From Acidobacteriota bacterium (GTDB taxonomy: Bacteria > Acidobacteriota > Terriglobia > Bryobacterales > Bryobacteraceae), in NCBI GenBank assembly GCA_016213775.1, contig JACQZR010000009.1:1-64000 (forward strand): a DNA stretch of 64,000 bases. The letters are read 5' to 3'. Under the pieces are notes generated by a model. The model searched no databases and had not been told where the DNA came from. It worked only from the letters and a program-made list of their open reading frames with translations. Shown here one piece after another: positions 36,959-45,233 of the stretch. Made by a program: the position numbers and the translations under genes. Numbering within the stretch: the stretch's first letter is position 1; every line of letters begins with the position of its first letter.

Positions 36959-37845
36959 TGAACGTCACTGAACCATTCGATAAGGCGCCATACGACCCAA
37001 ACGATCCGAATCCGTGGCTGGCGCTGTACCTCGACATGAGCCTGCCGCTGCCGGATGAAGTGAAGGCGGCATTGCTGGCCAACTGTAGTTCGCGCTCGCG
37101 CCAGTTCCTGCTGCCGCTGATCCGGCCGATGGCGAAGATGAGCATCATGGCGTTCCAGGTGCTCAAGATCTTCATTCCCAACTGGCTCACCTCATCGCGC
37201 ATTCTGCACTACACCATCTACCTCGGCTTGAAGTGGTTCGTGCGGCCGGATGCGAATTACCTCATCCTGCGACATTTCCACCTGGGCTCGGAGATTCTGC
37301 AATTCGTGGCGTCCAACGTCTGCCCGGAGATTCCGCTGCGGCCGCTGCGCCCACGCGATCTGCGCGGTCTGATCGACAACACGTTCCTCCAGCACGATCT
37401 CAACATCTACAATTTCATCATCCGGCTCAACCTCGAGTTGAAGGCCCGGGGCAAGCAGATTGAACCGAAGACGCACATGCGGTTCGACATGGTGACCTCG
37501 GGGCCGTTCGATATCGACGTGGCCAGCCTGCCGGACGGTCCCCTGAATATTCTCGATCTGGAGACGGCGATCGAAATCTACACGCCGCTCTACCAACTGC
37601 TGCTCACCGACAGTGACTTCTGGCGTGCCTGCAATTCGCTGCAATTGGACGAGACCGTAGCCATCTACTGCGCCCGGCTGTTGAACGATCCGAGTTACGT
37701 GAGCCTGGTGAACAACAAGCACCCTCTCGTTCCGCTGTCGACACTGCAGGCGGGCTACCGTCTGCTGCTGCACGGTCTTGCGGCTGAATGCCTGCATGCC
37801 ACGCTCGTGCGCCACAAACTCGCGGCGAACATGCATTCGACCTGA
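36958..37845 (+). CDS. Protein of unknown function in the ketosynthase-oxidase operon
   Basis: 295 aa, mainly helical, no signal peptide. A hydrophobic stretch lies at about 50-95 (RQFLLPLIRPMAKMSIMAF; ILHYTIYLGLKWFV). His/Glu-rich helices follow (LRHFHLGSEILQFV, NTFLQHDLNIYNFI, HGLAAECLHATLVRH), reminiscent of metal-binding helical bundles, but I cannot assign a family. The ATG at 36958 overlaps the preceding stop as TGATG, which fixes the start and argues for equimolar production with the fusion enzyme. It could be a membrane-associated partner, acyl acceptor protein or second oxidase. Confidence 0.75.
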   Translation: MNVTEPFDKAPYDPNDPNPWLALYLDMSLPLPDEVKAALLANCSSRSRQFLLPLIRPMAKMSIMAFQVLKIFIPNWLTSSRILHYTIYLGLKWFVRPDANYLILRHFHLGSEILQFVASNVCPEIPLRPLRPRDLRGLIDNTFLQHDLNIYNFIIRLNLELKARGKQIEPKTHMRFDMVTSGPFDIDVASLPDGPLNILDLETAIEIYTPLYQLLLTDSDFWRACNSLQLDETVAIYCARLLNDPSYVSLVNNKHPLVPLSTLQAGYRLLLHGLAAECLHATLVRHKLAANMHST

Positions 37846-37895
37846 GAGAAACCGCCCCGGTTTTGCGCCTGGAATAGATAGAGGAGCAAGAATCG

Positions 37896-38624
37896 ATGGC
37901 GAAACCAGCAGTCACCAACAAGCCGATGTTCTGGGTGGAAAAGCAAGCCTGGGACTTTCCCACCATCTGGGAGGCGATTGGGCGCAACAACAAGTCCAAA
38001 GTGCCCAACGAGATGATCGCGGTGATCTTCTTCGAGGAGACCTCGTTCGTAAACACCCAGCAGGCGGGCAAGAACGGCCCCGCAGTAGGGTTCGGTCAGA
38101 TCGAGGTCGGCAATCGCGACAAGGTGCCGTTCTACCGCTGGCTATGTGAAAAGAAAGGCGAAACCGCCTGGACGGTCTCCGACCTGCTGATGAGCGAACT
38201 GACCAAAGTGAACCTCAGCGGACCGGCGCTGGTGGAAAAGCGCAACCTTCAGGAGAAGGTGCGAACAAAGATACTCGGATCGAATGAATACTCCGTCCAG
38301 ATCATGTGCTACTACTACGAATGGCTCGGAACAGCGGCCAGTAAGGACTTGAGCGGCATCATCAGCGCCCAGATCGGCTCGCATCTGGAATACCGCACGC
38401 GGTTCCAGCTCGGTTACGACGCTTTGAAGGCCGCACGAACCGCCACCGGCGCCGAACGGGCCAAACTTCGAACACAGTACATTGACGCCTTGAACCTCGC
38501 CAAACGCCGCCAGTCGAGCGAGCCCAAGACCAACAAACAGAACCCTATACCGGAAAAGGACTATACGGTATTTTGGGACTGGGTCCTGCCGGAAGAGTTT
38601 CTGCGCAAGCAGTCCGTCAATTAA
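37896..38624 (+). CDS. Lysozyme-like (SLT-type) protein without signal peptide
   Basis: 242 aa. Residues about 35-75 look like the catalytic core of a soluble lytic transglycosylase: AVIFFEETSF (Glu48) and AVGFGQIEV, matching the ES-x-F and GxxQ motifs. The remainder is helical (SVQIMCYYYEWLG ... SHLEYRTRFQLGYDALKAAR). No leader peptide. GAGGAG nine bases upstream of the ATG at 37896 supports the start. It follows the acyl operon by 50 bp with its own ribosome-binding site. Like the LysM hydrolases upstream, it looks like a wall-targeting enzyme released without Sec. The family assignment rests on short motifs. Confidence 0.6.
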   Translation: MAKPAVTNKPMFWVEKQAWDFPTIWEAIGRNNKSKVPNEMIAVIFFEETSFVNTQQAGKNGPAVGFGQIEVGNRDKVPFYRWLCEKKGETAWTVSDLLMSELTKVNLSGPALVEKRNLQEKVRTKILGSNEYSVQIMCYYYEWLGTAASKDLSGIISAQIGSHLEYRTRFQLGYDALKAARTATGAERAKLRTQYIDALNLAKRRQSSEPKTNKQNPIPEKDYTVFWDWVLPEEFLRKQSVN

Positions 38625-38687
38625 GGTTTACAATAAAGGGAACGCGCGTCCGCACTGGATTCGTCCAGAACTAGTAGGGGTGTTTTT

Positions 38688-39899
38688 GTGCAAATCATCT
38701 TGCGGATTTCGTTGTTGTTCCTGATTACCGTTTCGCTCTACGGAGGTGAGGCCGAGGCGCTGGCCATCGACCGCAATATCCAGGCGCGCCATCTTCCCTT
38801 CTCCACCATCCTCGATCCGTTTCTTGACGAGAATGACTTTATAACCGGCTATACCCGTTGCGGCGATTCGGCCATCTGGACCGGGCATTACCTCGCCGCG
38901 CTGGCGTTCCGATATAAAGTAACTCAATCGCCGGAGGCCCTCGACAATGCTCGCCGCCTGGTCATCGCCCTGCAATACCTGATGAATGTCACTGGACGCA
39001 AGCTGCTTTCGCGATGTGCGGTTCGCGCGGATTCGCCAATCGCACCTGGAATCATTCAGGAAGAGGCGCATCATGGCGCATACATCGGCAGCTACGCCGG
39101 CGACGACTTCTACTGGGTCGGCAACACATCGCGGGACCAGTATGTCGGCGTGTTCTGGGGACTCGGCGTCGCTAACGAACTGATTGACGACCCGGAGATT
39201 CGCGCCTATTGCGCTGATGTCGTCACGCGGCTGCTGGACGGATTATTAGAAAACGGCTGGAACATTGTCATGCCGGACGGAAGAGCGGTGACGACGTTCA
39301 CCATCCGGCCCGATCAGCAACTCTCCCTACTCCTTGTGGGCCAGCGGGTCAACCCGAATCGCTTTCGCGGTGAGTACAGCAGGATGAAGGGGCTTGCGCC
39401 GACGGTTCCGGTACCGGTCGGCGTCGAAGCCCTGGATACCCGCAATTCTTACTTCAAATTCAATCTGGATGCATTGACCTTCTATAACCTCTTGAGCTAC
39501 GAAGGCGGGGCGTTCTACCGTTTCTGGTACAACCGCGGATACGACATCCTGCACGACACGGTGAAGGACCACCAGAATGCACATTTCAACATGATTGACC
39601 GGGCGCTGCACGGCCCGGATGAGTCACGCGATGAGGAAACGCGGCGCTTGCTGGACCAATGGCTGCTGCGCCAGCGCCGCGACCACATCGTCGACCTGCG
39701 AGGGATATATCCATCCTGCGGCAGTCCGGATGATGCCTGCGATCCTGTACCGGTTGCCGAGCGTCCTCCGACGGATTTCCTGTGGCAGCGCAATCCGTTC
39801 CAGTTGTGGGGCGGGTTGTACGGGACGATTGAAGGCGCAGGTATCGACTACATTCTGCCGTATTGGATGGCCAGATATTACGGCGTGTTGAGCGAGTAG
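38688..39899 (+). CDS. Secreted protein of unknown function, (alpha/alpha) barrel-like
   Basis: 403 aa with a signal peptide (ILRISLLFLITVSLYGGEA). Sequence is rich in helices with aromatic/acidic motifs suggestive of a glycoside-processing (alpha/alpha) toroid: TRCGDSAIWTGHYLAAL, GSYAGDDFYWVGNTSRDQY, WNRGYDILHDTVKDHQNAHF-like segment near 280-300 and FQLWGGLYGTIEGAGIDY at the end. I cannot name a family. The GTG start at 38688 is supported by AGGGG eight to twelve bases upstream. Its stop lies 2 bp from that of the convergent RDD gene. Confidence 0.7.
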   Translation: MQIILRISLLFLITVSLYGGEAEALAIDRNIQARHLPFSTILDPFLDENDFITGYTRCGDSAIWTGHYLAALAFRYKVTQSPEALDNARRLVIALQYLMNVTGRKLLSRCAVRADSPIAPGIIQEEAHHGAYIGSYAGDDFYWVGNTSRDQYVGVFWGLGVANELIDDPEIRAYCADVVTRLLDGLLENGWNIVMPDGRAVTTFTIRPDQQLSLLLVGQRVNPNRFRGEYSRMKGLAPTVPVPVGVEALDTRNSYFKFNLDALTFYNLLSYEGGAFYRFWYNRGYDILHDTVKDHQNAHFNMIDRALHGPDESRDEETRRLLDQWLLRQRRDHIVDLRGIYPSCGSPDDACDPVPVAERPPTDFLWQRNPFQLWGGLYGTIEGAGIDYILPYWMARYYGVLSE

Positions 39900-39901
39900 G
39901 T

Positions 39902-40699
39902 TCAGCGGCCGTAGTAAGTGAGGACCCGATCTCGCGGCGTTGGGAAGGTCTTGGACATATGGTCGTGCCAGGTGAGCTTTTCCTCGTCGGCCAAGGCCCA
40001 GACCAGACCAAGCCCTCCAGCCATCCAACTGATATAGGTAGCGAGCATGCGGCCGAGGCGCTGCCGGCGGTCGGGCTCCACGCCATCGAAGGTAATGACC
40101 CGCAACCCGGCCCAGCGCGTTCCTACACTGTCGGTGCCGGCAAGGCACCACATCAACCGGTAGAGCACGACACTGAGGAACAACATGACGCCATACACCG
40201 GCATCGTGGTCTTGTTGAGGACGATCTGCGCGTCGGCGAGTTGGAAGATCGCAAGGAAGATGCCGAGCCCGATGAGCAACATGCTCGTGTCAAGGGCACC
40301 CGCCATCATGCGATGCACGGGCAAGGCCACAGGAGCGTTGGTGTAAATTGTGTCGGACTGCTTGTACTCAACAGGTGAGGGGAACTGGATGCGCTGCTGC
40401 TGGCGCTCCTGGGCGGAACGTGCGGATACGGTGTTGGTTCTGGAGGCAATCTCCCGATGCTTGGAAACCTGCGGCATTTGCACGACGCGCATCGGCTCGC
40501 GGGGGAATAGGGTCCCCTGAAACAGATCACCTTGCCCGGCCGGAACGGCAGGCTGCTTTTTGGGAGCGGGAACCCGTGCCAGGGAACCACGCACCGGCGG
40601 CATGTTCCTCGGATCCGGACGGACGGATTCCAACGGACGGCCGCATCGTTCGCAGCGATGGTCGTAGAGCGAGTTTTCCTCTCCGCATTGACAGGTCAT
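39902..40699 (-). CDS. RDD family membrane protein with N-terminal zinc ribbon
   Basis: 265 aa. A four-cysteine ribbon (CQCGEENSLYDHRCERCG) is at residues 3-20. A polar linker rich in Pro, Gln and Arg runs to about 125. The RDD domain follows with HRMMAGALDTSMLLIGLGIF, a second helix MPVYGVMLFLSVVLYRLMW, SVGTRWAGLRVI and TWHDHMSKT near the end. RDD proteins are small transport- or tether-like membrane proteins with little-defined roles. Divergent from lptD with 46 bp between. Confidence 0.85.
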   Translation of the reverse strand: MTCQCGEENSLYDHRCERCGRPLESVRPDPRNMPPVRGSLARVPAPKKQPAVPAGQGDLFQGTLFPREPMRVVQMPQVSKHREIASRTNTVSARSAQERQQQRIQFPSPVEYKQSDTIYTNAPVALPVHRMMAGALDTSMLLIGLGIFLAIFQLADAQIVLNKTTMPVYGVMLFLSVVLYRLMWCLAGTDSVGTRWAGLRVITFDGVEPDRRQRLGRMLATYISWMAGGLGLVWALADEEKLTWHDHMSKTFPTPRDRVLTYYGR

Positions 40700-40745
40700 A
40701 GGTAGCTGCTTGCAATGGCCGGGATTCCCATGCTAGGGTTGCGGT

Positions 40746-43163
40746 TTGAGCCTTCCCTCGCACGATTCCCAGCTCTCCCTTCTACTTAGTAACACAAAAA
40801 CCTTCACGTGTCACTTCTTTTTTGTTTGTAACTTGTTGTTTCCAATCTCTCTACCCGTTTCTGCTCAAATTCTTCGCCCAGGACAGCCAGGAATGGGGCG
40901 GCCGATTGGCCCGTCACCCGCCGTACTCGACCCCAACATCAAGGCGAACAAGTCGCATCCGGATTGCCCGCAACTAAGCTCCGATTTGGAGCGGCCGACG
41001 GCGGAATACGTCTCCATCTTCGCTATCAGCAAAGAGAGCATGAAGGGCGTCACGACGCTTCGCGGCAGCGCCTGCATCCAAACCACGGACATGCTGTTGG
41101 AAGCGGACGAGGTCGTTTACGACGAGAATAGCGGGCAGGCGCGGGCCAACGGCAATGTGCACTTCCACCACTTTGAAGGCGGCGAGGAAATCTGGGCTTC
41201 GCGGGTGGAATACGACGTCGAGGAGCAATCGGGCAAGTTCTACGATGTCCGGGGAAGGGCGCCCACCAAGATCGACCCAAGGCCCGGCATCCTCAGCACC
41301 ACCAATCCGTTCACGTTCCAGGGCGAGTGGGCCGAGCGAATGGATGGGCACTACTCGCTGCATAACGGCTTTGTCACCAACTGCCGCGTACCGGGCCCTA
41401 TCTGGATGCTGCGCTCCCCAAAGATCGACATCTATCCCAAAGACCATGCGATGGCCCGCAATGCCTGGTTCAAAGTACTGAATGTTCCGATCTTCTACTC
41501 GCCGGCGTTCTACAAGTCGCTCAAGAGGCAGCCTCGTAAAAGCGGGTTCCTCACTCCGAACGCGGGCAACAGTTCGCGGCGAGGCAAGATGGTGGGCGCG
41601 GGATACTATTGGGCGATCAACCGCAGCTACGACGCCATGTACCGCGGGCAACTCTTCACGCAACGCGGCTTCGCGCACACGATGGACTTCCGCGGCAAAC
41701 CCACTCAGAACTCCGATTTCAACCTCTATGTGTATGGCGTGAACGATCGCGGCCTTCTGCTTGACGATGGAGAACGGCGCAAAGAAGGTGGATTCCTGGT
41801 GGCCTTTGACGGGCGTATTGACCTTGGCAGGGGCTTCTATGCGCGCGGGCTCGTGAACTATCTCTCGAGCTTCCGCTTCCGGCAGGCCTTCACCGAAAGC
41901 TTCAATGAAGCAGTATTCGCCGAGGTGCAGTCGGTGGGGTTCGTGACCAAGGACTGGTCGGATTTCGGCTTCACGGTTTCGGCCTCGCGCAAGGAGAACT
42001 ACCAGAGCACCGCGGACGACGACGTGATCAGTGTCCGCCGGCTGCCACAGGCGGAGTTCACTGTGCGTGACCGCATCGTCAGCGAGAAGGTACTGCCGGT
42101 GTGGGTCTCGCTCGAATCCACGGCGGGTTTCTTGAGCCGCACGCAGCCGGAGTATCAGACCCGCGCTTACGTCCAGCGGGCCGATTTTCAGCCGCGCATC
42201 ATGACGGCGCTTCGCTGGAAGGACTTCCACATCATCCCGGCGTTCTCGATTCGAGAGACGTTCGTGGCGTCGCGCTTCGATCCGCAGATCAACACCGTTT
42301 CGGGGGAGAACATCGTGCGCAGCGCTCGCGAGTTCACCATCGACGTCATTCCCCCGTCGCTGGCTAAAGTCTTTGATGCGCCGGAATGGATGGGCACGCG
42401 GATGAAGCACGTCATCGAGCCGCATTTGAGTTTTCGATACACGGGCGGCATCGAGGATTTCCGCCAGTTGATCCGTTTTGACGAGACCGAGCTGATGTCG
42501 AACACTCGCGAGGCCGAGGTCTCGCTGGCCAACCGGTTCTTTGTGAAGCGGCGCAGCGGTGAAGTGTTGGAGGCGTTCTCGTGGGTGGTGAGACAAAAGA
42601 GATATTTCGACCCGACCTTTGGCGGTGCGCTCTCGGCGGATTCGCGTAATGTGCTCTCCACATCGCTGGATATCACCGGGTACAGTTTTCTCGCCGGCCC
42701 GCGGAACTACTCGCCGGTCATCTCGCAGATGCGGGTGAATCCTGTATCGAGCGCGGGCATTGAATGGCGCACCGATTATGACCCGCTGTTGAAACGGTTT
42801 TCCAATTCGAGCATCACGGCGGACGCGCGCCTCTCGCGCTACTTCGTATCGCTTGGCCATGCGTATGTGCGGAACGATCCGCGGATTTCGCCGCCGTTCA
42901 ACCAGTTCCGCGGGCTGTTTGCGATCGGTCAGGAAAACCGGCGCGGCTGGAACGCCGCGTTCTCGGCGTTCTACGATTTCCGCGAGGGGATCATGCAGTT
43001 CGCCACAACGCAGGTAACGTACAACTACGATTGCTGCGGGCTCAGTTTTCAATACCGCCGCTTCAGCTTCGGCACGCGTAACGAGAACCAGTTCCGGGTG
43101 GCGTTTGCGATCGCGAATATCGGAAGCTTCGGGACCCTGAAGCGGCAGGAGCGGATCTTCTGA
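40746..43163 (+). CDS. lptD: LPS-assembly protein LptD
   Basis: About 805 aa. A leader FFFVCNLLFPISLPVSA ends near residue 40. An OstA/LptA-like beta-jellyroll spans about 90-190 (VTTLRGSACIQTTDMLLEADEVVYD; EQSGKFYDVRGRA). The C-terminal barrel (about 220-805) shows the LptD motifs (WMLRSPKIDIYPKDHAM, PIFYSPAFYKSLKRQPRKSGFLTP) and ends with strands rich in aromatic residues. It inserts LPS into the outer membrane, partnered by LptE (not seen here). Only weak starts exist; TTG 40746 gives a long basic n-region, so the true start may be slightly downstream. Confidence 0.87.
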   Translation: MSLPSHDSQLSLLLSNTKTFTCHFFFVCNLLFPISLPVSAQILRPGQPGMGRPIGPSPAVLDPNIKANKSHPDCPQLSSDLERPTAEYVSIFAISKESMKGVTTLRGSACIQTTDMLLEADEVVYDENSGQARANGNVHFHHFEGGEEIWASRVEYDVEEQSGKFYDVRGRAPTKIDPRPGILSTTNPFTFQGEWAERMDGHYSLHNGFVTNCRVPGPIWMLRSPKIDIYPKDHAMARNAWFKVLNVPIFYSPAFYKSLKRQPRKSGFLTPNAGNSSRRGKMVGAGYYWAINRSYDAMYRGQLFTQRGFAHTMDFRGKPTQNSDFNLYVYGVNDRGLLLDDGERRKEGGFLVAFDGRIDLGRGFYARGLVNYLSSFRFRQAFTESFNEAVFAEVQSVGFVTKDWSDFGFTVSASRKENYQSTADDDVISVRRLPQAEFTVRDRIVSEKVLPVWVSLESTAGFLSRTQPEYQTRAYVQRADFQPRIMTALRWKDFHIIPAFSIRETFVASRFDPQINTVSGENIVRSAREFTIDVIPPSLAKVFDAPEWMGTRMKHVIEPHLSFRYTGGIEDFRQLIRFDETELMSNTREAEVSLANRFFVKRRSGEVLEAFSWVVRQKRYFDPTFGGALSADSRNVLSTSLDITGYSFLAGPRNYSPVISQMRVNPVSSAGIEWRTDYDPLLKRFSNSSITADARLSRYFVSLGHAYVRNDPRISPPFNQFRGLFAIGQENRRGWNAAFSAFYDFREGIMQFATTQVTYNYDCCGLSFQYRRFSFGTRNENQFRVAFAIANIGSFGTLKRQERIF

Positions 43164-43170
43164 TCTTTGG

Positions 43171-44457
43171 TCAATCGAAGAAGGCGCGATCTTCCGGCGA
43201 GAGTCGCGCTTTGGCTGCGGGAACGTTGAACGTGACTCCGAGACCGGGCTTGTTCCAAACGTCGATGAAGCCGTTCTTGACGATGGGGTTGGGGAGGCCT
43301 TCGACGATCTCGTACCACCAATCGGGCTGACCGAAGGGATACTCGAAGGCGATGTAGTTCTGGCCGATGGACGCGGCGAGATGGACGTGAGCCGCAAGTC
43401 CGATGAGGCCGTCGAAGATGCCATGCGGGGCCACCATGATGTTGTGCAGGTCCGCGTAGTCGGCCACCCACTTGAACTCGGCGATGCCTCCGATGTCTTC
43501 CGGGTCGGGGCCGATGACGTCGACGGCATCCTTCTCGATGAGGTCCTTGAAATTCTCGCGCAGGTAGATCTGCTCGCCGGTATGGATGTGGGCCGAGGTG
43601 GAACGGGTGAGCTCGCGGTAAAGCTCGGCGTTGGGGTGGGGCGAGTAGTCGCCGGTGAGGAGGTCTTCGAGCCAGGTGAGGTGAAGCGGCTCCATGGCGC
43701 GGCAGAAAGTGATGGCGTCTTTGAGGGTGAAGCCGGGGCCGCAGTCGAGAGCGAGGCCGATCCCATCGCCGAGCACGTTCTTCATGGCTTCGACACAGGC
43801 GATGACGTGCTTGAGTCCGCGCTCGGTCATCAGGCCGCGGTCGGGATGGGGAGCGCCGCGCCGGGCATCGTCGTACCAGGCGTTGGGGATGGCACGCATC
43901 ATCGCGCCGTTGTGAAAGCCGACGGCCATTTTGATCAGAGTGAAACCCTCTTTGGCGGCTTTCATCTGGGCGACGTTATCGGCGTAGTCCTTGGGAGTCT
44001 GGCCGCGCAGAGGGGGTCGAAAGCCGCCGTTGTAGACGCGGACGCGGTCGCGCATCTTGCCGCCAAGCAGCTTGTAGACGGGCACTCCGGCAACCTGTCC
44101 CGCGATGTCCCAGAGAGCGATCTCGATGGCGCTCACGGCGGCGCCCCAAGGCTTGCTGGCGCCTAGCCGGCGGATCTTGAGCATGACGCGCTGGACGTCG
44201 GTGGGGTCGTCGCCCATGATGTAGTTCTTGTAGAAGAGGACCATGGGTTTGAGATAGGCCTTGGTGGATTCTGCCTGTCCGTAGCCGGAGATGCCCTGGT
44301 CGGTGACGATACGCACAACCGGGTTTCGGCCGATGATGGCGCAACGAAGATCGGTGATTTTGATAGGGCCGGGCGCCGTACGGCGGTCAGTGCTTCTCTG
44401 CGCCAGGAGCGGCGCGGCGGCAAGAGCGGCGAAGCTTCTACGCGTCCAGGTGGTCAT
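43171..44457 (-). CDS. Enolase-superfamily (mandelate racemase/muconate lactonising) enzyme, Tat-type leader
   Basis: 428 aa. The leader MTTWTRRSFAALAAAPLLAQ is Tat-like. The capping domain (GISGYGQAESTKAYLKPM) and a TIM barrel follow. Metal ligands read as LALDCGPG, TWLEDLL and HIHTGEQIY. General-base candidates are Lys in FTLIKMAVG and the Asp/His pair in VDVIGPDPEDIGG and MVAPHGIFDG, as in galactonate/gluconate dehydratase-type members. An acid-sugar dehydratase is likely; the export signal is unusual for this superfamily but recurrent in Acidobacteriota. ATG 44457 replaces the longer ORF start at 44502. Confidence 0.85.
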   Translation of the reverse strand: MTTWTRRSFAALAAAPLLAQRSTDRRTAPGPIKITDLRCAIIGRNPVVRIVTDQGISGYGQAESTKAYLKPMVLFYKNYIMGDDPTDVQRVMLKIRRLGASKPWGAAVSAIEIALWDIAGQVAGVPVYKLLGGKMRDRVRVYNGGFRPPLRGQTPKDYADNVAQMKAAKEGFTLIKMAVGFHNGAMMRAIPNAWYDDARRGAPHPDRGLMTERGLKHVIACVEAMKNVLGDGIGLALDCGPGFTLKDAITFCRAMEPLHLTWLEDLLTGDYSPHPNAELYRELTRSTSAHIHTGEQIYLRENFKDLIEKDAVDVIGPDPEDIGGIAEFKWVADYADLHNIMVAPHGIFDGLIGLAAHVHLAASIGQNYIAFEYPFGQPDWWYEIVEGLPNPIVKNGFIDVWNKPGLGVTFNVPAAKARLSPEDRAFFD

Positions 44458-44577
44458 GAGTGAGTCCTTCCCTGACAGCATACAGCTATTAGGAGGCGGC
44501 AATTTCGACGTGGCGATCCCAATTCCGGGCGTCGGCAGATGGCCACGCTTTAGAATGAGCCCCGGCCTGTTGACGAT

Positions 44578-44991
44578 TCAGATGAAAACGTCCGCCGAGA
44601 CCTTGAAAAAATCGGCAAGTTCCTTGGCATGCGCCTTACTGATGGCGCGTTTCCCGTTGATCACGTCGGACACGTAACCTCTAGACTGGAAGATGGGAAC
44701 GAGATCAGCTTGCTTCAAACCGCGTTTTTCCATGAGATACGCCAACATCTCATGGGGACTCGGATCGGGCAGCGGATGATGCTCCTCCTCATAATCCTTG
44801 ATAAGCCGGACCATCAGGTCAAGGGCCGCATCTTCTTCCTTACTGCGGTGGTCGCCCTTATCCATCAGCTTCTCGGCCTCGGTCAGCAACCGCTCGTGCT
44901 CCCCGGCGGTTGCAATCACCCTTGGCAGAACTTTCGCCAACACGCGAGCGTACTTCTTATCATCGATGGCTAGCGCGCCCATTTCTTCCAA
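44578..44991 (-). CDS. higA: HigA-type HTH antitoxin
   Basis: 137 aa. The family core is clear: LMVRLIKDYEEEHHPLPDPSP, then the HTH LAYLMEKRGLKQADLVPIF, GYVSDVINGKRAISKAH and LADFFKVSADVFI. This is the HigA form that accompanies HigB_toxin-type RelE-fold RNases. It overlaps the upstream toxin remnant by 22 bp. Typically it autorepresses the operon and neutralises the toxin; here the toxin is broken, so it may be an orphan repressor. Confidence 0.87.
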   Translation of the reverse strand: MEEMGALAIDDKKYARVLAKVLPRVIATAGEHERLLTEAEKLMDKGDHRSKEEDAALDLMVRLIKDYEEEHHPLPDPSPHEMLAYLMEKRGLKQADLVPIFQSRGYVSDVINGKRAISKAHAKELADFFKVSADVFI

Positions 44992-45134
44992 CCTCCTCGC
45001 ATGTACTCGTTGTGGGTGAGGAATTCCTTAACCATCAGGAGCCTTGCCCGGTAGTCAACCTTCACAATCAAGCGGTAGTAGTCGGCGTGAAGAGCCGCGT
45101 ACCTTTTGATGGCCGTCGTGCTGATCACGTTCAC
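44970..45134 (-). pseudogene. higB: Internally deleted HigB-type toxin
   Basis: 54 aa from the GTG at 45134. The N-terminus VNVISTTAIKRYAALHAD matches the start of HigB_toxin proteins, and YYRLIVKVDYRARLLMV plus EFLTHNEYMRGGWKKW matches their end. The roughly 40-residue middle, including the WY...W core and the FNIxGN strand before YRL, is missing. Normal members are about 95-100 aa. The deletion is in frame. Toxin activity is unlikely. It overlaps the intact antitoxin gene. Confidence 0.72.
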
Positions 45135-45233
45135 CTTTTGATGTTCGCGTAACGCCAGCATATAGTTCAACGAGCTCGCGTTCGAGGTCGGAGGAGTACC
45201 CAGTCTCGAGGTGGCTGAACAGCATGGCCCCAG

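Noticed and set aside
40974-43766. A 930-codon open frame on the minus strand opposite lptD
   Set aside because: It is antisense to lptD, low-complexity in Arg, Ser and Pro, and has no family motifs; GC-rich codons keep it open.
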